From: Methylobacterium pseudosasicola
GTDB lineage: Bacteria > Pseudomonadota > Alphaproteobacteria > Rhizobiales > Beijerinckiaceae
Reading direction: 5' to 3'
Length of the DNA: 64,000 nt
Assembly (NCBI RefSeq): GCF_900114535.1
Contig: NZ_FOTK01000002.1
Span: 124,001 to 188,000, forward strand
The translations under genes and the position numbers were made by a program. Under the pieces are notes generated by a model that saw only the letters and a list, made by a program, of their open reading frames with translations, ran no database searches and had not been told where the DNA came from. Shown here piece by piece: positions 28,133-36,525 of this stretch. The stretch's first letter is position 1, and each line of letters starts with the position of its first letter.

Positions 28133-28888
28133 ATGGATGAGTCCGCCGGCACACGTGTCCGCTTTACCGATCCGGAGCCCGGGATCCGGTTGGTCACCAT
28201 CGACCGGCCGGAGCGGCGCAACGCCCTCGACCGGGCGACCTATGCGGGCCTCGCCGCCGCCTTCGACGCCGCCGGGACCGACGCCACCCTGCGCGCCGTG
28301 GTGCTCACCGGGGCGGGCGGCTGCTTCACCGCGGGCAACGATCTCAAGGATTTTCAGGAGGTCGAGGCCGGCGGCGACAGCCCGGGCCTGACCTTCCTGA
28401 AGGCCCTGCGCGGCTGCCCGAAGCCCGTCGTCGCGGCGGTGGAGGGGCACGCGGTCGGCATCGGCACGACGCTGCTGCTGCATTGCGACCTCGCCTATGC
28501 CGGGGACGGCGCCCGCTTCCGCCTGCCGTTCACGGCGCTCGGCCTCAGTCCCGAGGGGGCGTCGAGCTACCTTCTGCCGCTCGTCGCCGGCACCAAGCGG
28601 GCGGCGGAGCTGCTGATGCTGGGCGAGCCCTTCGGCGCCGCGGAGGCGGTGGCGGCCGGCCTCGTCAACGCCGCGGTCCCGGCGGGAACGTCCCTGGAGG
28701 TTGCGCTCGCCCGGGCCCGCGCCCTGGCGGCCCTGCCCCCGGCCTCGATCGCGGCGACCAAGCAGGCCCTGCGCCGGGGCCAGGACGAGACCGTCGCCCG
28801 CACGCTGGCCGAGGAGGCGGAGGTGTTCCACGCGCTCCGTCGGGGCCCGGAGGCGCAGGCGGCCTTCGCGGCGTTCCTGCGCCGATGA
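28133..28888 (+). CDS. Enoyl-CoA hydratase/isomerase family protein
   Basis: The 251-residue crotonase-fold protein has the first oxyanion loop [10 protein letters not shown] and the second [23 protein letters not shown] later [19 protein letters not shown] segment has Glu in the region where one hydratase catalytic Glu sits, while the other position is Gly/Ile, so isomerase or hydrolase activity is possible. The ATG at 28133 lies just after a TTG that could also serve. Its stop overlaps the IclR regulator's ATG by 4 nt, tying the two genes together. Confidence 0.88.
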   Translation: MDESAGTRVRFTDPEPGIRLVTIDRPERRNALDRATYAGLAAAFDAAGTDATLRAVVLTGAGGCFTAGNDLKDFQEVEAGGDSPGLTFLKALRGCPKPVVAAVEGHAVGIGTTLLLHCDLAYAGDGARFRLPFTALGLSPEGASSYLLPLVAGTKRAAELLMLGEPFGAAEAVAAGLVNAAVPAGTSLEVALARARALAALPPASIAATKQALRRGQDETVARTLAEEAEVFHALRRGPEAQAAFAAFLRR

Positions 28889-29721
28889 CGACCGCGGATC
28901 AGGACCTGCTGGCCGATCCCGACGCGGCGCCGGGTGACGGTGCCAGGGAGGACGGCGCCAAGGAGGATCGCCACTTCGTTACGGCGCTGGCCCGGGGCCT
29001 CGCGGTGCTGGCCTGTTTCGGGCCGGGCCGGACCAGCCTCGCCAACCACGACCTCGCGGCGGCCTGCGGCCTGCCGCGCTCCACCGTGTCGCGGCTGACC
29101 TACACGCTGACCAAGCTCGGCTACCTGCACCACGCCGCCGAGACCGGCCGCTACCGGCTTGGCACGGCGACCATCGCCCTCAGCGCCGCGGCGCTCGGCG
29201 GGCTCGACGTGCGCGGCATCGCCCGGCCGGCCCTGCGGGCGGTAGCCGAGGCGGCCAACGCCTCCGTGGGCCTCGGCGTGCGCGACCGGCTGAGCATGCG
29301 CTACGTCGATTGCCAGCGCGGGCCGGCCGCGATCTCGCTGAACCTCGATACCGGCTCGCGGATCTCGCTCGCCCGCAGCGCCATGGGCCGCGCCTACGTA
29401 GCGGTTTGCCCGGAGCGCGAGCGCGAGAGCATCTACGAGGACCTGAAGGCCCTCGATCCGGTGGCCTGGCCCGCCCTGCGCGCCGGCCTCGACCGGGCGG
29501 TGGCCGAGCATCGCGAGATCGGCTGCTGCACCTCGTTCGGCGACTGGCAGGAGACGGTCTGCGCCATCGCGGTGGGGTTCCACCCCGGCGGCGGCTTGCC
29601 GCCCATGTCGGTCAATTGCGGCGGCCCGACCGTGATCACCGACGCCCGGTTCCTGATGGACGTGGTCCGCCCGAAACTCGTCGCGGCCGTGCGCAGCCTC
29701 GACGGCGTGATGGGCGCTTGA
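28885..29721 (+). CDS. IclR-family transcriptional regulator
   Basis: A 278-residue protein with an N-terminal winged helix (about 30-90; [20 protein letters not shown] is the recognition helix, preceded by [12 protein letters not shown]) and a C-terminal IclR effector domain (about 100-275; [36 protein letters not shown]). The family responds to aromatic or short organic acids; the PcaR/PobR/CatR subfamily is similar in plan. It is translationally coupled to the enoyl-CoA hydratase and precedes a CoA-transferase, so it probably controls this acyl-CoA cluster. Confidence 0.9.
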   Translation: MTTADQDLLADPDAAPGDGAREDGAKEDRHFVTALARGLAVLACFGPGRTSLANHDLAAACGLPRSTVSRLTYTLTKLGYLHHAAETGRYRLGTATIALSAAALGGLDVRGIARPALRAVAEAANASVGLGVRDRLSMRYVDCQRGPAAISLNLDTGSRISLARSAMGRAYVAVCPERERESIYEDLKALDPVAWPALRAGLDRAVAEHREIGCCTSFGDWQETVCAIAVGFHPGGGLPPMSVNCGGPTVITDARFLMDVVRPKLVAAVRSLDGVMGA

Positions 29722-29735
29722 AGGCCCACAGGATC

Positions 29736-29800
29736 GGGTTTCCAAAGGGCGTGCCCTTTGGCGGGTTGTCAGGGCAGAGCCCTGATGAACCGGGACTTTT
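29736..29800. repeat. Intergenic hairpin repeat, family E
   Basis: CCAAAGGGCGTGCCCTTTGG followed by TCAGGGCAGAGCCCTGA and a tail AACCGGGACTTTT. The first hairpin with its flank GGGTTT is shared with the interrupted copy at 32.1-32.4 kb. It sits between the IclR gene and the CoA-transferase and could act as a weak terminator. Confidence 0.65.
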
Positions 29801-29833
29801 CACGAGGCGATGCGCGCGCTGAGGATCTTTGCG

Positions 29834-31036
29834 ATGGACTCTGACCCGTCATCGGACCTGCCCCTCATCGGGATCCGCGTCCTCGACCTGTCCCGGGTCC
29901 TGGCCGGGCCGTGGTGCGCGCAGGTGCTGGGCGATCTCGGTGCCGACGTGATCAAGGTCGAGCATCCGGAGCGCGGCGACGACACCCGCGACTGGGGTGT
30001 GACGACCACCCCGGGCAACACCTCGTATTTCGACAGCGTGAACCGCAACAAGCGCTCGATCGGGGTCGATCTCGCCACGCCGGAGGGGTTGGCGATCGTC
30101 AAGGCGCTGGCCCGCGAGAGCGACGTGCTGGTCCAGAACTTCAAGACCGGCGGCGCCGACAAGCTCGGACTCGGCTACGCGGCGCTCTCGGCCGAGAACC
30201 CGGGGCTGATCTACTGCTCGATTGCCGGCTACAGCTCCGACGGCTCGGAGGCCGGCCGGCCCGGCTACGACCTCGTGGTGCAGGGCGAATCCGGCGTGAT
30301 GGCGCTCAACGGCGAGGCCGGCGGGCCGCCCCTGAAGTTCGGCGTCGCCGCGGTGGACCTGTTCACCGGGCAATACGCCGCCCAGGCCGTGCTGGCGGCC
30401 CTGTTCCAGCGCACGCGCACCGGGCGCGGCCGGACCATCGACCTCGCCCTGTTCGATTGCGGCGTGGCGCTGACCTCCTATTACGGGCTTGAGGCGCTGG
30501 CCCGGGGCATCGATCCGCCGCGCTACGGCAACGCCCATCCGTCGATCGTGCCCTACGGGGTGTTCGAGGCCGGCGACGGACCGGTGGTGATCACGGTGGG
30601 CAACAATGCCCAGTACCGCCGCTTCTGCGAGCAGGTGCTGGAGCGCCCGGACCTGTGCGCCGACCCGCGCTTCGCCACCAATCTCGATCGCTCGAAGAAC
30701 CGCGCCGTCTTCATCCCGATCTTGGAGGCCGAGCTCGCCCAATGGGAGCGGGCGCCCCTGATCGCGCGCCTGCGCGGGGCGGGCATTCCCTGCGGCGAGG
30801 TGATGGGCCTGCGCGAGGCGCTGACCTGCCCGCGGGCGCAGGAGGCCGGGCTCGTGGTCGAGGCTGCTGGCAACGCCCACGTCATCGCCCCACCCTATCG
30901 CCTCGATGGGCGCCGGCTCCCGGTCCGCCGCATGCCGCCGGGCCTCGGGGAGTCGGGCCAGGAAATCCTGGCCGAACGGCTGGATGTCTCGGCGGAGGCG
31001 CGGGACGCGCTGGTGGCGAAGGGCGTGGTCCGGTAG
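29834..31036 (+). CDS. CaiB/BaiF CoA-transferase family protein (class III)
   Basis: A 400-residue class III CoA-transferase. It starts with LIGIRVLDLSRVLAGPWCAQVLGDLGADVIKVE, followed by RNKRSIGVDL and the catalytic Asp in RPGYDLVVQGESG (Asp146), and ends with an R-M-P-P-G-L-G-E motif. These enzymes move CoA between carboxylic acids through an Asp-anhydride intermediate. ATG 29834 is favoured by a GAGG upstream and by the family start; an ATG at 29810 would add eight residues. With the hydratase and IclR regulator it makes a likely organic-acid catabolic unit. Confidence 0.92.
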   Translation: MDSDPSSDLPLIGIRVLDLSRVLAGPWCAQVLGDLGADVIKVEHPERGDDTRDWGVTTTPGNTSYFDSVNRNKRSIGVDLATPEGLAIVKALARESDVLVQNFKTGGADKLGLGYAALSAENPGLIYCSIAGYSSDGSEAGRPGYDLVVQGESGVMALNGEAGGPPLKFGVAAVDLFTGQYAAQAVLAALFQRTRTGRGRTIDLALFDCGVALTSYYGLEALARGIDPPRYGNAHPSIVPYGVFEAGDGPVVITVGNNAQYRRFCEQVLERPDLCADPRFATNLDRSKNRAVFIPILEAELAQWERAPLIARLRGAGIPCGEVMGLREALTCPRAQEAGLVVEAAGNAHVIAPPYRLDGRRLPVRRMPPGLGESGQEILAERLDVSAEARDALVAKGVVR

Positions 31037-31045
31037 CGCCTGCTT

Positions 31046-32005
31046 TCAGCCCTCGGTCGGTGCCAGCCGGGCGCGGGCATCGTCCAGCACCCGGGCCAGG
31101 GCGTCGTCCCAGGCGACCCGGGGCTGCCAGCCGGTGGCTTCGCGCAGGCGGGTCGCGTCGCCCGCGGCCAGCGGGATCTCGCTCGGGCGCACCCGCTCGG
31201 GGGCGACGCGGATCTCGAACTGCACCCGGGCGCGGGCGCGCAGGCCGTCGAGGACGCTGGCGATCGTGCGGGGCACGCCGGAACTGATGTTGAACACGCT
31301 CCCGTCCGCCAGGGATTCCACCCGGCCGATCAGGTCGCCATAGGCACCCGCCACGTCGGCCACGTCGAGGAAGTCGCGGTACGAGGAGAGGTTGCCCACT
31401 TCGAGGAGGGGCGGCGCGCGGCCGACCTCGATCCGGGCGATCTGCCCGGCGAAGGAGGCCACGACGAAGCGCTCGTCCTGGCCCGGGCCGATATGGTTGA
31501 ACGGCCGCAGCACCACGAGCTTCACGCCGATCCGGGGCAGCAGGTCGCGCAGCAGCTGTTCGCCGACCCATTTCGAGCGGGCGTAGGTGTTGCGCGGCAG
31601 GGGCTCGGCCTCCTCGGAGAGGGCGTGGCCCGCCAGGAACGCGCCGCCGTAGACCTCGCCCGAGCTGACGAAGAACAGCGTGCAGCCCGGCACCGCCTCG
31701 ACCGCCGCCACGAGGTTCATCAGGCCGTTGACGTTCACCCGCCAGGTCTGCCCGGGACCCGTGGCCGACTCGCCGACCGAAGCAAGGCCGGCGAGGTGGA
31801 GGATCTCGGTCGGCCGGAAGCGGGCCATGAAGCCGCTCAAGGCAGCCTCGTCGAGGAGGTCGATGCGCTCGTAATCGACGCCCGCGGGCAGGTCCCGGGG
31901 TGCCCCGCGGCCGATGCCGACCACGCGGGCACCCGACGCGGCCAGGAGCGGCAGGACGTGGCCGCCGACGAAGCCCGCCGCGCCGGTGACGAGGATGCGC
32001 TTCAC
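31046..32005 (-). CDS. NAD-dependent epimerase/dehydratase, GDP-4-dehydro-6-deoxymannose reductase-like
   Basis: The extended SDR of about 319 residues starts on its Rossmann loop KRILVTGAAGFVGGH. It has SSGEVYG and the catalytic Y-x-x-x-K in NTYARSKWVGEQ, then RPFNHIGPGQ, a sequence characteristic of Rmd-type GDP-4-keto-6-deoxymannose reductases making GDP-rhamnose for surface polysaccharide. I chose GTG 32005, with AGG at about -10; a GTG at 32029 adds eight residues but has no RBS. No other nucleotide-sugar gene is near, so the sugar assignment is tentative. Confidence 0.83.
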   Translation of the reverse strand: MKRILVTGAAGFVGGHVLPLLAASGARVVGIGRGAPRDLPAGVDYERIDLLDEAALSGFMARFRPTEILHLAGLASVGESATGPGQTWRVNVNGLMNLVAAVEAVPGCTLFFVSSGEVYGGAFLAGHALSEEAEPLPRNTYARSKWVGEQLLRDLLPRIGVKLVVLRPFNHIGPGQDERFVVASFAGQIARIEVGRAPPLLEVGNLSSYRDFLDVADVAGAYGDLIGRVESLADGSVFNISSGVPRTIASVLDGLRARARVQFEIRVAPERVRPSEIPLAAGDATRLREATGWQPRVAWDDALARVLDDARARLAPTEG

Positions 32006-32125
32006 GCCAAGCCTGCCGATCCGTTCCACGGGGTCGTCATCATCGTGCAGTCCCGGACGAGGTCAGGCGCCGTCTCCCCATCCCACATTATTCAAAAGAA
32101 TACAGGGATATAAAGCCGCGCACCG

Positions 32126-32440
32126 GCAAGGAAATGGGTTTCCAAAGGGCCTGAGGCCGAGCCCTTTCAAGGTATTTGAATTAGATGCAGGGATCACGGT
32201 TCGTGGTTGTAACGTATTGAAAGAGCAGCATATTTCCCCTCCCCCTTGTGGGGAGGGGTCAGGGGTGGGGGTGGTGCAGAAGGGACCGCTGAGCCTCTTC
32301 CGGCACCACCCCCACCTCCAACTCCTCCCCACAAGGGGGAGGAGAGCGCGTCTGGTTGGTGTTCCGGCACTTCCGAAAACACCTTGAAAGGCTTGGGCCC
32401 GAGGCCCTTTGGCGGGGTATCGGGGCGGAGCCCCGATCCT
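32126..32440. repeat. Family E palindrome split by a nested element
   Basis: The outer arms GGTTTCCAAAGGGCCTGAGGCC (left) and CCCGAGGCCCTTTGGCGGGG (right) are the two halves of a family E hairpin pulled 240 bp apart. Inside are inverted ends CCCTTTCAAGGTATTT (32162) and AAACACCTTGAAAGG (32378), and inside those a complete family A palindrome (32235-32350). The series continues to the right as GGGGCGGAGCCCC. Nothing coding is supported here. Confidence 0.65.
32235..32350. repeat. Intergenic palindrome, family A, copy 4 (inverted)
   Basis: The same three-part palindrome as copies 1-3 but in the opposite orientation: CCCCTCCCCCTTGTGGGGAGGGG-like first, central GGGGTGGTGC / GCACCACCCCC, then CTCCTCCCC-ACAAG-GGGGAGGAG. 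It lies inside an interrupted family E element. Confidence 0.8.
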
Positions 32441-33661
32441 TCAGCTCATCGTCCGGGTGCCCCAGCGGGTGCCCATGCGGCTCTGGGCGCTGCCCGGGGA
32501 GCTGCCGGCATCGGCGCCGATCGCCGGTCCGGACGCGGTCTGCGGCCTGTGCTGGGAGCCGGGCCCCATGGGCGTCGGTGCGATCGAGTCCGGCACCTCG
32601 GCCAGGTATTCCTCGTCCCGGTCGGTGGCGAACTGGCCGGCCTTGCGGAACGGCCAGAGATAGCCCGGCACCACCGCCTCGGCGGCGGTCGGGATGATCC
32701 CGAGCGCCTCGATGGTCCGGCCCTCGGCCTTGGCGGCCTCGGACACGACATTGTCGTTCTGGAGCAGGATCACCTGGTCGCGGGTGAGCTTCAGGCTGTC
32801 GGGCAGCAGGCCGAAGGTCAGGGTGTCGGCGACCTCCAGGAGCCGGGCCTGGAGCTTGGCCACCGGCAGCGGCAGGTCGACCACGGCGCGCTTGCGCTGG
32901 ATCGTCTTGAGCATGTAGCGCACGAGGTGCTCGAGGGTCGCCACCTCGGGGCCGCCGAGTTCGTAGACCTTGCCGCCCGGCACCGCGCCGTCGACCGCCC
33001 GGGCGATCGCCTCGGCGACGTCCCCGACGAAGACCGGCTGGAAGCGCGACTGGCCGCCCGCGAGCGGCAGCACCGGCAGGGCCCGGGCGAGGCCGGCGAA
33101 GCGGTTGAAGAAGCTGTCGCCCGGCCCGAAGACCAGCGACGGCCGGAACACCACCGTGTCCGGGCAGGCGGCGAAGACCCGGGCCTCACCCTCGGCCTTG
33201 GTGCGGGCATAGAGCGACGGCGAAGCGGGATCCGCCCCGATCGCCGAGACGTGGATCATCCGGGCGCCCTGCCGGGCGGCGGCGCGGGCGATCTCGGCGG
33301 CGCCATCGACCTGCAGCCGCGCGAAGCTCTGCGAGCCGGTCTCCTGCAGGATGCCGACGAGGTTGATCACCACGTCCGAGCGCTCGGCCGCGCGGGCCAC
33401 CGATTCGGGGTAGCGCAGGTTGGCCTGGACGGCCACGATCTGGTTGACCTTGCCCAGCGGCTGCAGGAACAGCGCCAGGTCCGGCCGGCGCACCGCGACG
33501 CGGATCCGGTAGCCGCGCTTGGCGAGCGCCCGCACCACGTGGCGGCCCAGGAAGCCGGAGCCGCCGAAGATCGTCACGAGCTGGGATTGCGGGCGCAGCG
33601 GGCCCGTGGCGGCGGTGGATGCGGGCATGCTGTCCTGAGGCGTGTTCTGTGGGCCGGTCAT
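32441..33661 (-). CDS. Complex I NDUFA9-family (NAD(P)-binding) protein
   Basis: A 406-residue atypical SDR starting ATG 33661 (ATG 33628 also possible, with AGGA before it). The Rossmann loop TIFGGSGFLGRHVVRALAKRGY is followed by INLVGIL and the YARTKAEGE segment, the plan of NDUFA9-like subunits, which bind NADPH and associate with NADH dehydrogenase in mitochondria and alphaproteobacteria. A 60-residue Pro/Gly/Ser-rich C-terminal tail is unusual. It probably has a structural or assembly role in complex I; the nuo operon is not in the window. Confidence 0.88.
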   Translation of the reverse strand: MTGPQNTPQDSMPASTAATGPLRPQSQLVTIFGGSGFLGRHVVRALAKRGYRIRVAVRRPDLALFLQPLGKVNQIVAVQANLRYPESVARAAERSDVVINLVGILQETGSQSFARLQVDGAAEIARAAARQGARMIHVSAIGADPASPSLYARTKAEGEARVFAACPDTVVFRPSLVFGPGDSFFNRFAGLARALPVLPLAGGQSRFQPVFVGDVAEAIARAVDGAVPGGKVYELGGPEVATLEHLVRYMLKTIQRKRAVVDLPLPVAKLQARLLEVADTLTFGLLPDSLKLTRDQVILLQNDNVVSEAAKAEGRTIEALGIIPTAAEAVVPGYLWPFRKAGQFATDRDEEYLAEVPDSIAPTPMGPGSQHRPQTASGPAIGADAGSSPGSAQSRMGTRWGTRTMS

Positions 33662-33872
33662 CGCCGTGGTCTCGGGCTCCTCGCGCGCGCCGGGGCGCCG
33701 TCGTGCGCGTCTACTTAGCCTAAGTTCGGCGCCTTGGGAGCCGCCCATGCACGCCAGGGCGCGATTAGCGCCTCCCGGTGCCGGATGCGACCGGGAACGG
33801 GGGGCGGCCCCGCGCATTTCCACGGACGAATTCGCCGGGCGGCTGCGCCGGCCGGGGCCGCCGGGGACCACG

Positions 33873-34067
33873 ATGATTCTAGGGATGCTCGTCTCGGCGG
33901 TGATCGCCGTTTTCGGACTGCTCGTGGCGCTGGGCCTAATCGGCCACCCGATCGATGCGCAGCTCATCAGCAACTACGGCTGGAGCATCCTGACCATCGG
34001 CGTCGCGCTGTTCGTGCTGTTCGCCTATCGCCGGTTCAGCCGGCCCCGGAGCGGGCGCCCCTTCTGA
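33873..34067 (+). CDS. Small two-TM protein, unknown
   Basis: From ATG 33873 a 64-residue protein shows two hydrophobic segments (MLVSAVIAVFGLLVALGLIG and WSILTIGVALFVLFAY) around a short polar hairpin with HPIDAQLISNYG, and a basic C-terminus (RRFSRPRSGR). The composition is convincing for a membrane protein, but the RBS is weak and I do not recognise a family. It is divergent from the NDUFA9-like gene and convergent with the MBL-fold gene, 9 bp away. Confidence 0.5.
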   Translation: MILGMLVSAVIAVFGLLVALGLIGHPIDAQLISNYGWSILTIGVALFVLFAYRRFSRPRSGRPF

Positions 34068-34076
34068 CCGAGACGA

Positions 34077-35018
34077 TCAGGCAACCTTGATCCGGCGCCG
34101 GACCTCGCGCGCCACGGTGGGGCGGCTGCCGGCCCGGCGGCTCACCGAGCGCGGGGCGCCGACCGTGATGCTCTGGCTCTCCCGGGCGATGAAAGCCGTG
34201 GGCATCTCCGCCTGGAGGTCGGCCTCCATGTCGCGGAGCGCCGTGTCGGAATGGGCCGGGTGCAGGTGGATGATCGCCAGGGCCTTGACCCCGGCGGTCT
34301 GGGCCAGCTCGACGCCCTTCTGCCAGGTCGAGTGCCCCCAGCCGCGGCAGGTCGGGTACTCGCCGTCGGTGAACATGCCGTCATAGACCATCAGGTCGGC
34401 CCCCGCGACGAACCGGGCCAGCTCGGGGTCGGGCCAGGGGTCGCTGTGCTCGATATCGCTGATCAGGCACAGGCGCCGGCCGCCATGCTCGAATCGGTAG
34501 CCCACCGAGCCCTGCGGGTGGTTCAGCAGGATCGTGTCGACCCGCGAGCCGTCCGGGAAGGTCAGGGTCTGGCCGGCCTCGAACCCGTGGTGGTTGAAGG
34601 TGCAGCACAACTTGTCGAGGGTAACCGGGAAGAGCGGCGGCGCGAATAGGCGATCGAGGGTCGGGCCGGCCGATTCGCCGCCGAGATTGCCGCAATAGGT
34701 GTTGATCACCCGGTCGGCGTCGAGGACAGCCGGCTTGAAGAAGGGGAGCCCCGCGGTGTGGTCGAGGTGCAGGTGCGTGAACAGCAGGTCCACGTCCCGC
34801 GGGAGATCGGTGCGGTGACCCTGGCCAAGGTTGTAGATGCCCGAGCCGGCATCGACCACGAACATCCGCTCGCCGCAGCGCACCTCGATGCAGGGCGTGC
34901 TGCCGCCGAATTCGGCATATTGCGGGCCGCTGACCGGGGTCGAGCCGCGTACGCCCCAGAATCGGAGAACGAGGCCCTGATCGGCCGCGCAGATGGTCGG
35001 CTCGGGATACTTGGACAT
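34077..35018 (-). CDS. MBL-fold metallo-hydrolase
   Basis: The 313-residue protein has the metallo-beta-lactamase signature HLHLDH (82-87), an upstream DAGSG loop, SDIEHSDPWPD as the later metal ligand region, and IIHLHPAHSD near the C-terminus. The long start RFWGVRGSTPVSG resembles the RNase Z/cyclic-nucleotide phosphodiesterase branch. Substrate not determinable; some relatives are RNase- or phosphodiesterase-like. ATG 35018 was chosen, with GTG 35027 as alternative. Monocistronic as seen. Confidence 0.85.
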   Translation of the reverse strand: MSKYPEPTICAADQGLVLRFWGVRGSTPVSGPQYAEFGGSTPCIEVRCGERMFVVDAGSGIYNLGQGHRTDLPRDVDLLFTHLHLDHTAGLPFFKPAVLDADRVINTYCGNLGGESAGPTLDRLFAPPLFPVTLDKLCCTFNHHGFEAGQTLTFPDGSRVDTILLNHPQGSVGYRFEHGGRRLCLISDIEHSDPWPDPELARFVAGADLMVYDGMFTDGEYPTCRGWGHSTWQKGVELAQTAGVKALAIIHLHPAHSDTALRDMEADLQAEMPTAFIARESQSITVGAPRSVSRRAGSRPTVAREVRRRIKVA

Positions 35019-35223
35019 GGCGATCACGAATCTGCGGACAGTCGGTCCCGATCCGTTACGATCGAAACCCCGTCGCCGTTCCGGGAAGGTAGCGCTGAAT
35101 ACGGCAGGCCGACGGGACAGGAGTACCGCTCATCCCCTGCCTTACAATGAATTGGGGGCCCGCACGCCATCGTGATGTGCGGCCGCGCACACGGACGGGC
35201 CGCTTTCGGGGTCCGGTGCATGC

Positions 35224-36423
35224 CTAGAGCCGCTCGGCGGAGGCGATCAGGCCCGCGCCCGAGCCTGCGAGAGTCGGGCGCCCGCCGGCCGAGTCGGCAT
35301 CTCTCAGGGCCGCCGCCAGCAGGGAGGGCAGGCCGTCGCCGTAGCGCGCCCGGAGGCGGCCCGCCAGCGCCCCGAACGGATCGGGCGCCCGCTCGTAGAC
35401 CGGCACGAAGCCGGCCATCTGCCGCAGCGCGAGCCCGGACTCGGCCCCACCCCAGGCGGCCCAGACAGATTCCGGAACCGGGCGCGGCACCCGGTGGCCC
35501 GGCACGACCACGACCTCCTGGCCGGCATAGGCCAGGGCCTCCGGCCGGCTGATGTCGCCGACCGCGCCGCCCCGGGCCGTGTAGGCCGCCCAGAACGCGT
35601 GCTGGCCGCCATCGGAATAGGTGGTGCGCACGGCGGGCTCGCCGGATTCGGCGAGCGCCGCCATCCGGGCCTCCTCGATGGCGCGGTATGTCGCGACGGC
35701 AGCCTCCCGGGCGGGATCCCGGGACGGCGCGAAGGCGTAGCGGCCGACGACCACCGAGACCTGAAGCTCCTCCCGGCTCGCCTCGAACCGATCGGACCCG
35801 GCCTTGAGCTCGCGCCAGAACGCGATGTTCGGGTCGGTCCGGTGGCGGGCCATGTTCTCGGCGCTCATCCGGAACGGATAGGACTGGAACTGGAAGGCCG
35901 CCTGGCCGCCGTTCAGGGCCTCCCGGGCGATGGCGTAGATCTCGCCGACCGTGCCATCGGTCATGGCGAAGCAGCCCATCGACGAGCAGATGCCGTGGAC
36001 CATCACGGCCGAGCCGGTGCCGCCATGGGCGCGGTCGTAGGCGTTGGGATAGCCGACGTCGAAGGACAGGTAATAGTGCGAGTTCGGGTTCATCTGGCGC
36101 TTGGGCACCGCATAGAACCCCTCGGGGGTCTGCCGGTCGCCGCTCTTGCGCTTGGGGCCGAGCTGGCCGGACCAGCGGCAGATCGGGAAGGTCTTGATGT
36201 GCACGTACCCGGCCGGGCCCTTCTTCCAGACCTCGATCTCGGATTCCTTCTTGTAGGCCCGGAACAGCACCGGGGCGGCGGCCGTGGTGCCCTTCTGCGC
36301 CATCAGGGCCAGCGTCGCGGCCGGGATCGGGGCGTCGGCCTTTCCGGCCTGCGCCGCGCTCGGACCGCAGGCGGTCAGGAGCACGAGGCCGGCGGCGAGG
36401 GATCTCGGTATCGGGAGAGGCAT
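35224..36423 (-). CDS. YafK-family L,D-transpeptidase lipoprotein
   Basis: The 399-residue protein has a lipoprotein signal (lipobox LTAC, Cys19) and a YkuD/ErfK-type catalytic domain at about 50-175 with LGPKRKSGDRQTPEGFY and the active-site motif HGxxxSxGC (HGICSSMGC, His143/Cys151). The C-terminal half (200-399) is unassigned. These enzymes form or cut meso-diaminopimelate cross-links in peptidoglycan or attach proteins to it. Being membrane-anchored, it works in the periplasm. It lies 102 bp after the large ABC-like gene on the same strand. Confidence 0.88.
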   Translation of the reverse strand: MPLPIPRSLAAGLVLLTACGPSAAQAGKADAPIPAATLALMAQKGTTAAAPVLFRAYKKESEIEVWKKGPAGYVHIKTFPICRWSGQLGPKRKSGDRQTPEGFYAVPKRQMNPNSHYYLSFDVGYPNAYDRAHGGTGSAVMVHGICSSMGCFAMTDGTVGEIYAIAREALNGGQAAFQFQSYPFRMSAENMARHRTDPNIAFWRELKAGSDRFEASREELQVSVVVGRYAFAPSRDPAREAAVATYRAIEEARMAALAESGEPAVRTTYSDGGQHAFWAAYTARGGAVGDISRPEALAYAGQEVVVVPGHRVPRPVPESVWAAWGGAESGLALRQMAGFVPVYERAPDPFGALAGRLRARYGDGLPSLLAAALRDADSAGGRPTLAGSGAGLIASAERL

Positions 36424-36525
36424 GAACCGTCCGTGCTGGATCGGCCGGGCAAGGGGGAACCGGGGCCGGGCAGGCACGGCGTCCCGACCTGCCCGGCCAT
36501 TGCGGCCGTCGTGAGGCCGTCGCCC

